Source: Prochlorococcus sp. AG-402-G22 | Lineage (GTDB): Bacteria > Cyanobacteriota > Cyanobacteriia > PCC-6307 > Cyanobiaceae | Assembly: GCA_003217035.1 (NCBI GenBank) | Contig: QCHV01000001.1 | Coordinates: 62,001-126,000, forward strand | Reading direction: 5' to 3' | Length of the DNA: 64,000 nt | Shown here: piece by piece, positions 56,973-64,000 of the stretch | How positions within the stretch are numbered: the stretch's first letter is position 1 | Layout: each line of letters opens with the position of its first letter | Position numbers and translations under genes: made by a program | The notes under the pieces: generated by a model | Databases searched by the model: none | What the model was told of the DNA's origin: nothing | Seen by the model: the letters and a program-made list of their open reading frames with translations, nothing else

Positions 56973-57248
56973 TCAGCCTTGAACTCGGTCCTTGAACAAT
57001 TTGCCAGCTGTAAAAGCGGGGACACGCTTTGCTGGGATTTTGATTTTCTCGCCTGTTTTTGGATTAAGTCCTTGGCGGGCCGACCGATCACGAGGTTCAA
57101 AAGAACCAAATCCAAGAATGGAGACCTTTTTGCCCTCCACTACTGAATCAACGATGGTCTCTATCGCCGCATCGATAACAAGTGCAACGTCTGTTTTAGT
57201 GAGCTCGGTACGAGCTGCAACAAGGTTGACCAGGTCTGCTTTGTTCAT
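56973..57248 (-). CDS. hup: HU family DNA-binding protein
   Basis: 91 residues: MNKADLVNLVAARTELTKTD start, helices, then the beta-arm region GFGSFEPRDRSARQGLNP with KTGEKIKIPAKRVPAF, the DNA-intercalating arm. Abundant nucleoid-bending dimer. Upstream of gluQ by 87 bp. The 158-bp region before it probably holds a strong promoter. Confidence 0.95.
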   Translation of the reverse strand: MNKADLVNLVAARTELTKTDVALVIDAAIETIVDSVVEGKKVSILGFGSFEPRDRSARQGLNPKTGEKIKIPAKRVPAFTAGKLFKDRVQG

Positions 57249-57406
57249 TAGAAAAGTTAGTTTTAGCAGAGAGTGAATGGTGAAAAGACTTAAAAAGAAA
57301 TCAATCCACCAAATACTCGAACGTGCTCATGGTATGGACCTAATGCCCTAGAGGCAACCGAAAAAGTTTGCAAGGCAATGCTTTATACATAAGAAATTTC
57401 TAGGAA

Positions 57407-58024
57407 TCAAAGCTTTTCTTCTTTCTGCCAAGCATTCCACTGAAGCAATTTCTCTCCATCCAAAAGTGAAAGGCTTGCCCCAGATGCAAGTAATGGCAAG
57501 GCATCTACAGGAATCCATTTTTCAAGCTTTGACAAACTTCTTAACTGAATAGACCAATGAAAAGTCTTAGAAGTTCGTAAAGGAGCCAATTGTGAAGATG
57601 ACACTGGTATTAACAAACGTCCGCAGAACAGCACATTCCAAGGTGCGGGAGCATAAACAACACAGCTTCCAGGCGTAGGACCAGGAGTCCAAAGCAACTT
57701 CAATCCTGAAGTTGTACAAAATTCCTCCTTGAAGCTTTCAAGGCCTTTTAAGCCTGGTAACAAATAAGCTTCTTGCTCTTGGACAAGGACATTCCAGCCT
57801 AAGACTTGGCTTAATTTAAGTGCATTCGAATGTGAGTACTTACTTGTAAGAAGAATTTTTGGTTTTCGTCCTTTAGAAAGACTTTGAACTTGATCAGTAA
57901 ATTCCGTTGTTATTTCAGGACAATCAATCAAAACTGGCTCTGATCCACAGTCAAGCCACCATGCTGTACCTCCTTCAAAACTATTCTTTGAAGGGAAAAG
58001 CCAAATATGATCACTTACTTTCAT
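57407..58024 (-). CDS. Metallo-beta-lactamase-fold protein lacking metal ligands
   Basis: 205 residues with an MBL layout: GGTAWWLDCGSEPVLIDCP, then the metal loop, then WTPGPTPGSCVVYAP and FCGRLL. The usual HxHxDH is TSKYSHSN (residues 60-67), the His of TPGHTPGS is Pro (residue 116), and the Asp of GDxL is Arg (FCGRLL, 133-138). All main zinc ligands are therefore gone. It is unlikely to be a hydrolase and may be a binding or structural protein. Divergent from glgX. Confidence 0.75.
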   Translation of the reverse strand: MKVSDHIWLFPSKNSFEGGTAWWLDCGSEPVLIDCPEITTEFTDQVQSLSKGRKPKILLTSKYSHSNALKLSQVLGWNVLVQEQEAYLLPGLKGLESFKEEFCTTSGLKLLWTPGPTPGSCVVYAPAPWNVLFCGRLLIPVSSSQLAPLRTSKTFHWSIQLRSLSKLEKWIPVDALPLLASGASLSLLDGEKLLQWNAWQKEEKL

Positions 58025-58122
58025 GGAGAAAAGTTAATCAAGCAAATTAAATTAATAATCTTGCCAAAAATACCTAAAGAACTAATTTATGTTTAATGCT
58101 TACTAAATGAAGAAAAAGAAAA

Positions 58123-60192
58123 TTGAGCAAAATTCATAGAGGGTCACCCTGGCCGCTTGGTAGCAGCTTAACCAAAAAGGGAGTTAATTTCTCAGTTGCC
58201 TCACCAATGGCAACTTATTTAGAACTTTTAATATTTAAAAATGAGAATGATTCTATTCCAAAAGAAATTATAACGCTTGATAAAGAACATCGCTCTGGAG
58301 ACTACTGGCACATAGAAGTAGAAGGATTAAAGCTAGGTTCTTTTTATTGCTATAGAGTTATTGAAGAAAGAAAAGGTTCTGAAAAAGATATTTATTCTAG
58401 GAAAATATTATTAGATCCATGCTCAAGAGGAATAACTGGGTGGAAATCTTTTTCAAGAGGCGACTCGACAGGCTACTCAACGAATATAGATAAATGCCTA
58501 AAAAGTGTTGTTACTGAAAGAGATACTTTCAGGTTTGACTTACATCCTCGACCAAGACATGAGTGGGATGATACTATTATATATGAGTTACATGTAGGGG
58601 GATTTACTAAAAATGAAGATTCTAATATTAAAAACCATCTTAAAGGAACATTTATTGGATTAATAGAAAAATTAAAATATTTAAAAACTCTTGGCATAAC
58701 AGCGATTGAGCTCCTGCCTGTATTCGCCTTTGACAAAGGGGATGCACCTATTGGCGTGAATAACTACTGGGGCTATAGTCCACTCAATTGGTTCACACCT
58801 CATGAAGGTTTTAGTGTTGAAAGTCACAATCTAAATATCAGAGATCAATTCCGTAAACTAGTGGAGAATTGCCACGACCTTGGCATAGAAGTAATCTTAG
58901 ATGTTGTTTATAATCACACAACGGAAGGTAATAAAAAAGGTCCTATTATTAGTTGGAAAGGCTTCGCTGAATCTAATTACTACCACCAAAACAAAGAAGG
59001 AGAATTCCTTGATGTTACAGGTTGTGGAAATACGATTGCTGCTAATAATCCTATTTCTAGGCAATTAATTCTTGAATCACTAAGATGTTGGGCAAATGAA
59101 TTAGGGGTCGATGGGTTTCGCTTTGATTTGGGAATTTCATTAGCTAGAGGTAAAGATCTAATTCCACTTGATAACCCTCCAATTTTTGAAGAAATAGAAA
59201 GTGATCCACTATTAAGCAACTTAAAGTTTATAAGCGAGCCTTGGGATTGTGGCGGGCTTTATAAAATTGGTGATTTCCCAGCCAAGAGATTTCGAACTTG
59301 GAATGGGCACTTTAGAGATGACATTCGTAGATTTTGGAAAGGTGATAAAAATAGCACTTGGCCTCTAAAGGATCGATTAATGGGCAGCCCAGAAATATAC
59401 AAAAAAAGTTTAAGTAATTCTCATAAATCAATTAACTTTATAACCTCACATGATGGTTTCACTCTTAAAGATTTAGTTAGCTTTAATGAAAAACACAATT
59501 TATCAAATGGAGAAAATAATCGTGATGGTGAAAATCATAACAATAGCTTTAACAATGGAGTTGAAGGTCCAACTACAAATGAATCAATAAATAAAATTAG
59601 AAGTAGGAATCAAAAGAATTTTTTTGCAACTCTATTTTTAGCTCAAGGAATTCCTATGATTTCAATGGGTGATGAAGTAGGAAGAAGTCAAGGAGGGAAT
59701 AACAATGTTTGGTGTCAAGATAATTCTCTTGGATGGATGTTATGGGGTGAAGAGAATTGCGATTATGACTTGAAAGATTTTGTAAAAGAACTTATATATA
59801 TTCGGAAAAAAGTGCTGGGATTATTAAGACCTATGGTTAACCCAACTCAAAAGCCTTATTTCAAAAGTAATCAAAAAAAACCTTACCTTCAATGGCATGG
59901 TGTAAAGACAGATTCTCCAGATTGGGGAAGTTGGTCCAACACAATTAGCTATAGCATTAATCAAAGCAAAGAAGACCCGATTATTTGGATAGGATTAAAT
60001 GCATACTGCCAAGCTATGAAATTTGAATTGCCAAAACCCAATTCTAATTGGGTCAAATTAATAGATACAAACTTAAGCAATAAAGAAGAGCAGAATACAA
60101 ACAAAATCTTACTCAAACAAGAAGTTGAGTTGGAAAGTAAAAGTTTAGTCCTCATGATTACTCAAAAGCACTTAAGAAAGTTAAATCTCTAA
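58123..60192 (+). CDS. glgX: Glycogen debranching enzyme / isoamylase (GH13)
   Basis: Cuts alpha-1,6 branches of glycogen. N-terminal CBM48-like domain (WPLGSSLTKKGVNFSVASP), then the GH13 barrel: DVVYNHTTEG, nucleophile Asp in GFRFDLGIS (about 336), acid Glu in ISEPWDCGG (about 369), HD in ITSHDGFT (about 444). 689 residues; short C-terminal beta domain. TTG start at 58123 directly before SKIHRGSPWPLG. The 98 bp upstream separate it from the divergent MBL-like gene. Confidence 0.92.
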   Translation: MSKIHRGSPWPLGSSLTKKGVNFSVASPMATYLELLIFKNENDSIPKEIITLDKEHRSGDYWHIEVEGLKLGSFYCYRVIEERKGSEKDIYSRKILLDPCSRGITGWKSFSRGDSTGYSTNIDKCLKSVVTERDTFRFDLHPRPRHEWDDTIIYELHVGGFTKNEDSNIKNHLKGTFIGLIEKLKYLKTLGITAIELLPVFAFDKGDAPIGVNNYWGYSPLNWFTPHEGFSVESHNLNIRDQFRKLVENCHDLGIEVILDVVYNHTTEGNKKGPIISWKGFAESNYYHQNKEGEFLDVTGCGNTIAANNPISRQLILESLRCWANELGVDGFRFDLGISLARGKDLIPLDNPPIFEEIESDPLLSNLKFISEPWDCGGLYKIGDFPAKRFRTWNGHFRDDIRRFWKGDKNSTWPLKDRLMGSPEIYKKSLSNSHKSINFITSHDGFTLKDLVSFNEKHNLSNGENNRDGENHNNSFNNGVEGPTTNESINKIRSRNQKNFFATLFLAQGIPMISMGDEVGRSQGGNNNVWCQDNSLGWMLWGEENCDYDLKDFVKELIYIRKKVLGLLRPMVNPTQKPYFKSNQKKPYLQWHGVKTDSPDWGSWSNTISYSINQSKEDPIIWIGLNAYCQAMKFELPKPNSNWVKLIDTNLSNKEEQNTNKILLKQEVELESKSLVLMITQKHLRKLNL

Positions 60193-60207
60193 TGATTTTT
60201 TATGCAA

Positions 60208-60278
<71 letters not shown>

Positions 60279-60344
60279 GCCAAAAGAAATTCCCCCAGAT
60301 CAAATATCATCTGAGTTTCTCCGCACTACCTACATTATTACCTT

Positions 60345-61766
60345 GTGCCTTCCCTTTCAAAAAGTTTGACAAAAAACAGATCACTTAATGAGGGCTCAAG
60401 AAGAAGGCTTATGGTCTCATATGGCCTTGGGGATGCTGGTACAGGTCTAGCAGCAACTCAACTTGGCTTCTACCTTTTCCCATTCTTTACAGGAGCGGCT
60501 GGCTTACCTGCTTTTATAGCAGGGTCTTTATTAATGGTTATAAAAATTTGGGATGCAATAAATGACCCTCTTATTGGTTGGCTAAGTGATCACACAAAAT
60601 CTAGATGGGGCCCAAGACTACCTTGGATGATTGGAGCAGCTGCTCCACTAGGCATAAGCCTGGCAGCCATTTGGTGGGTACCCCAAGGGGATACAACAGA
60701 TAAAACCGTTTACTACATAGCAATAACAATTCTTCTAATGACTGCTTACACGAGCGTTAATCTCCCATTTGCAGCACTTTCAACTGAACTAACTCAGGAA
60801 ACCAATATTAGAACTCGATTAAACGCTGCAAGATTCACTGGTTCAATTTTGGCAGGTTTAAGCGGTCTGATTATTGCCGCCAAGTTACTTTCCAATGGAG
60901 ATAGTGGCTACCTATTAATGGGTAGAATAACTGGTTCTCTAGCAACACTTGCAACATTAATTTCATGCTGGGGACTTGCCCCATTTGCAAAAAAAGCAAG
61001 GAGGCCCTTAGGGAAAAGTGAGCCTTTTAATCTTCAAGTACAAAGAATACTCAAAAACAAGCGTTTTATTCAGATTATCTGTCTTTATCTCCTCCTCTGG
61101 TGCGGGCTTCAATTGATGCAAACAGTTTCACTAATTTATCTTGAACAAGTAATGATGGTGCCATCTGCAATATCAAAATGGATCCCAATACCCTTTCAAA
61201 TAAGTGCACTGTTTGGACTTCAATTTTGGAGTATGCATTCAAATAAACATTCCAGAGTTAAAGCCCTATATAAAGGTGGGTCTATTTGGATTGGAGCTTG
61301 CCTAATTGCAATGATTTTGCCCCCGCTTTCATCTAGTTTCAATATCAGTGATTTTTTTACAGGGAATTTTTTTGAATCTTTTAAAATGATTAGTCTGCTC
61401 TCAACAATTTTACTGGTGGGATTTGGAGCATCGACAGCCTATCTAATCCCATGGTCACTTCTTCCAGATGCAATTGATGCAGACCCAGAGAAGCCAGCAG
61501 GAATATATACAGCTTGGATGGTTCTAATTCAAAAACTTGGAATTGGGTTAAGCGTACAACTTCTAGGATTGTTACTATCATTTGCAGGATATCTATCATC
61601 TAATAACTGTTTGCAGGCAAGTAACTGCCTAGAACAACCTATTAGTGCAATAACAACAATCAGAATATGTATGGGCTTGATTCCATCATTGCTTGTAGGA
61701 GTAGGCCTATTCATAATGAAGGATTGGAGAGATGGAGCTTCAGCGCTCCAAACTGCTGACTCATGA
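60345..61766 (+). CDS. GPH-type (sugar:cation) MFS transporter
   Basis: 473 residues with about 12 transmembrane segments. YGLGDAGTGLAATQLGFYL, DAINDPLIGWLSDHTKSRWG and the later LPDAIDADPEKPAGIYTAW fit the glycoside-pentoside-hexuronide family related to MelB. GTG start at 60345. The substrate is unknown. Its stop overlaps the MlaE-like gene start (ATGA), so both are co-translated, an unusual pairing. Confidence 0.84.
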   Translation: MPSLSKSLTKNRSLNEGSRRRLMVSYGLGDAGTGLAATQLGFYLFPFFTGAAGLPAFIAGSLLMVIKIWDAINDPLIGWLSDHTKSRWGPRLPWMIGAAAPLGISLAAIWWVPQGDTTDKTVYYIAITILLMTAYTSVNLPFAALSTELTQETNIRTRLNAARFTGSILAGLSGLIIAAKLLSNGDSGYLLMGRITGSLATLATLISCWGLAPFAKKARRPLGKSEPFNLQVQRILKNKRFIQIICLYLLLWCGLQLMQTVSLIYLEQVMMVPSAISKWIPIPFQISALFGLQFWSMHSNKHSRVKALYKGGSIWIGACLIAMILPPLSSSFNISDFFTGNFFESFKMISLLSTILLVGFGASTAYLIPWSLLPDAIDADPEKPAGIYTAWMVLIQKLGIGLSVQLLGLLLSFAGYLSSNNCLQASNCLEQPISAITTIRICMGLIPSLLVGVGLFIMKDWRDGASALQTADS

Positions 61767-62509
61767 GATTTCCTCGCTGGTTAAAACGATTAGGGTCAAG
61801 CTTGCTCATAGGAGCGCAGGCAATAACTTCTTCGACCAAAGGGAATTTAAACAAATCTGATTTAATTGATCAATTAATGGAGGCCGGTCCAGCAAGCTTC
61901 ATTATTGTTCTAATTACTGGAATATCTGCAGGAACTGTTTTTAACATTCAAGTAGCCGCCGAACTTAGTAGACAAGGGGTAGGTTCAGAAGTTGGTGGTT
62001 TATTAGCAATTGGATTAGCAAGAGAGATTGCACCCTTACTCACTGCAACTCTTTTAACAGGGAAAGTTGCAACAGCTTATGCAGCTCAACTTGGAACAAT
62101 GAAGGTTACTGAACAAATCGATGCCATAACAATGTTGCAAACTGATCCAGTGGATTATCTAGTTGTTCCAAGAGTGATTGCAATGGTAGTAATGGCACCG
62201 CTGCAATGTTTACTGTTTTTTACTGTTGCTATTTGGAGTGGCCAAATTAGCAGTACAGCCTTCTACAGCATTCCAAGTAATGTTTTTTGGAATTCCGTAA
62301 GAGAGTGGTTAAGTCTTAGTGATATTCCATTCATGCTTATAAAAGCAATTGTATTTGGTCTTCTAATTGCTGTAATAGCATGTGGCTGGGGACTTACAAC
62401 TAGAGGGGGGGCTAAAGAAGTGGGAACAAGTACTACTGGAGCAGTAGTGATGACACTCTTAAGCGTCTCCTTAATGGATGTCTTCTTAACCAAGATTCTT
62501 TTTGGCTAA
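61763..62509 (+). CDS. MlaE/TGD1-like ABC lipid transport permease
   Basis: 248 residues, permease domain DUF140: ISAGTVFNIQVAAELSRQ, GLAREIAPLLTATLLTGKVA, MKVTEQIDAITMLQTDPV and the final segments. Five to six helices. Family members move phospholipids between membranes (MlaE; plastid TGD1). No MlaF ATPase or MlaD substrate-binding gene is in this window, so it must use partners elsewhere. Overlaps both neighbours. Confidence 0.88.
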   Translation: MRFPRWLKRLGSSLLIGAQAITSSTKGNLNKSDLIDQLMEAGPASFIIVLITGISAGTVFNIQVAAELSRQGVGSEVGGLLAIGLAREIAPLLTATLLTGKVATAYAAQLGTMKVTEQIDAITMLQTDPVDYLVVPRVIAMVVMAPLQCLLFFTVAIWSGQISSTAFYSIPSNVFWNSVREWLSLSDIPFMLIKAIVFGLLIAVIACGWGLTTRGGAKEVGTSTTGAVVMTLLSVSLMDVFLTKILFG

Positions 62510-62937
62510 TGTTTTCAAACTCTGTAAATCAAAATAGTTCACAAAGTGGGGTAGTACTTCCCCCCATGCATCGATTACCTCTTGTAATCACAGCACTTGG
62601 ATTGTCATTATTAATATTGCCAATCAGCCCATGGCCAAGTTTTCTGATAAGTGGCTTTGGACTCTTTTTATTACTGCAATCTTTCACACTTAGATTAAAA
62701 TTTACATCTGAAGAACTAGTGGTTTTACAATTAGGAAGAGAATTACGTCGTTTTCCATTTAAAAAATGGATTTCATGGCGTATTTTATTACCTAAATTGC
62801 CTGGGCTCCTTTACTTCCGAGAAGAGGCTAGTCCGCATTTATTGCCAATCCTTTTTGACACAAAAATGCTTGAAGAACAATTAAAACTCCATGTGGGCAA
62901 ACTTCAAATACAAGAAGAACTTAAGGAAAAGGATTAA
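62509..62937 (+). CDS. DUF3119 family membrane protein
   Basis: 142 residues with two adjacent transmembrane segments near 25-60 (VITALGLSLLILPIS, FLISGFGLFLLLQS) and a soluble C-terminal domain (LQLGRELRRFPFKKWISWRI, ILLPKLPGLLYFREEAS). Matches the cyanobacterial DUF3119 family, function unknown. Its ATG overlaps the MlaE-like stop (TAATG), so it may assist that transporter. Confidence 0.75.
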   Translation: MFSNSVNQNSSQSGVVLPPMHRLPLVITALGLSLLILPISPWPSFLISGFGLFLLLQSFTLRLKFTSEELVVLQLGRELRRFPFKKWISWRILLPKLPGLLYFREEASPHLLPILFDTKMLEEQLKLHVGKLQIQEELKEKD

Positions 62938-62975
62938 TAACTGGTAAAAACACATTCACTCTACAAAGATATTTA

Positions 62976-64000
62976 ATGACTGAATCAGAACTACAAGATG
63001 AGAACCAATCTTCTTCTGAGGAAAATTCAGATGAGAGTTTTTGTGGAGATCAATTAGCATCAAAAACCTCTCCAAATGATTTACTAGGGACTGAAGCAAC
63101 GGATACGGGTAAAGATCTTGATCAAAAAGTATCTATCGATTCAAACTTAGATGCTCTTTTAGAACTAGCTCTAAAGGATGTAAAAGAAGAGCGCTGCAAA
63201 TTAGAAAAAGAATTGTCTGAAATGTCTGAAAGAAAGTCTCAAATTGAAAAAGATTTAAAAAATTCTTTCACTGGTCAATCAGATGCCATAGCAAGAAGAG
63301 TAAAAGGATTTCAAGATTACTTAACTGGTGCTTTACAAGATCTAGCTCAATCAGCAGAGCAATTAGAATTAGTAGTTCAGCCAGTAGTGCTAGCACCTTC
63401 TCCGTTAGATAAAGCAACTGAATCTTCTGAGAATGAGAATGTTGAAACAATTTCTGCAATAGCAGATACTTTCAAGCCAGACGAAGAACTAATTCGCAGT
63501 TGCCTTGAACAATTCTTAGGAGAGCCAGATTTTTATGCTGAGCCATGGAAGTTAAGGAGGAGTCTTGATGCGAAAGATGTAGAGCTTTTAGAAGATTGGT
63601 TTTTTAATATGGGTGGCAGAGGTGCTCAACCAAGCAGAGGCAATAGAGCAAAAAATGTTTTAGTAGCATCAGCCTTGATTTCAATCCTTGGCGAATTATA
63701 TGGCGATCGATTCCAAGTTCTTGTATTAGCTAGTCAACCTGAACGACTTGGCGAATGGAGACGTGGTCTCCAAGATGCACTTGGATTAAGCAGGGAAGAC
63801 TTTGGGCCAAATAGTGGGATTGTACTTTTTGAACGTGCAGATGGATTAATAGAGAAAGCCGACAGGCTAGAAGAAAGGAATGAAGTCCCATTGATTATTA
63901 TTGATTCAGCTGAGAGAAGTATTGACACCCCAATACTTCAATTCCCAATTTGGTTGGCATTTGCTGCCAGCCCAAAAGAAATTTACCTTGAAGAGGAACA
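62976..64000 (+). CDS. DUF3086 protein (3' end outside window)
   Basis: 341 codons are visible and still open at the edge. An acidic, low-complexity N-terminus (SELQDENQSSSEENSDES), then a coiled coil (KEERCKLEKELSEMSERK) and a globular domain with LIRSCLEQFLGEPDFYAEPW, KNVLVASALISILGELYGDR and IIDSAERSIDTPILQFPIWL. Consistent with DUF3086, a cyanobacterial family of unknown role. ATG start at 62976, 38 bp after the DUF3119 gene. Confidence 0.75.
   Translation, partial: MTESELQDENQSSSEENSDESFCGDQLASKTSPNDLLGTEATDTGKDLDQKVSIDSNLDALLELALKDVKEERCKLEKELSEMSERKSQIEKDLKNSFTGQSDAIARRVKGFQDYLTGALQDLAQSAEQLELVVQPVVLAPSPLDKATESSENENVETISAIADTFKPDEELIRSCLEQFLGEPDFYAEPWKLRRSLDAKDVELLEDWFFNMGGRGAQPSRGNRAKNVLVASALISILGELYGDRFQVLVLASQPERLGEWRRGLQDALGLSREDFGPNSGIVLFERADGLIEKADRLEERNEVPLIIIDSAERSIDTPILQFPIWLAFAASPKEIYLEEE

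Overview
The window is a stretch of an AT-rich, densely packed cyanobacterial chromosome, most likely a low-light-type marine Prochlorococcus (possibly a close picocyanobacterial relative). The reasons are the ftsQ-ftsZ order, a clpR-clpP pair, a nickel superoxide dismutase with its own maturation peptidase, a small high-light-inducible protein, the Ftn2/ZipN division protein, several cyanobacteria-only DUF families and short intergenic gaps. No strain-level identification is claimed. No phage, IS element or CRISPR array was seen.

Layout. 1-10.6 kb: end of an unknown gene, cobL (cobalamin), nadK, pheS, surE, a DUF3611 membrane protein, ribF, a ThiD2-like/ThiE fusion with thiS, a DUF1517 protein, two 55-residue proteins, larB, a TIGR03792-type protein and ispF. 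10.6-21.4 kb: trmD-era, an unknown cyanobacterial gene facing a BAX-inhibitor-like protein across a perfect 19-bp bidirectional terminator, then a reverse-strand block (phoH, rpsP, ffh, ftn2), pdhA and a group-2 sigma factor. 21.5-31.8 kb: NAD(P)HX repair enzyme, mnmA, lnt, an FKBP isomerase, the Ni-SOD group (sodN, sodX and a facing NicO/UreH-type metal transporter), trpC, lpdA, a SpoU-type RNA methylase and tRNA-Leu(CAG). 32-41 kb: murA, tRNA-Leu(CAA), argD, folC, an FAD oxidoreductase/CodA-like amidohydrolase pair, tRNA-His, miaB and ddl. 41-50.7 kb: a division block (ftsQ, ftsZ), the SRP RNA gene, panB, hemW, a PIN-TRAM membrane protein, clpR-clpP, ilvC and cobD. 50.7-55.9 kb is the accessory-like part: a sugar transferase and a glycosyltransferase, a free-standing NdhF-like N-terminal domain with a 37-residue partner, an HLIP with small membrane proteins, several unknown small genes and a likely Yfr2-family small RNA. 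55.9-64 kb: gluQ, HU, a metallo-beta-lactamase-fold protein that has lost its metal ligands, glgX, tRNA-Gly, and an overlapping run of GPH-type transporter, MlaE-like permease, DUF3119 and DUF3086 (cut by the window edge).

The genes are mainly core housekeeping: cofactors (B12, NAD, FMN, thiamine, folate, pantothenate), tRNA modification, protein export (ffh and its RNA), division and carbon storage. The less explained material is the small proteins, several genes without an ATG/GTG/TTG start at the expected place (sodX, the RNA methylase, cobD), a tRNA that nearly abuts argD, the NdhF-like fragment operon, the small-RNA promoter and a two-member family of tiny KW-GEL proteins.
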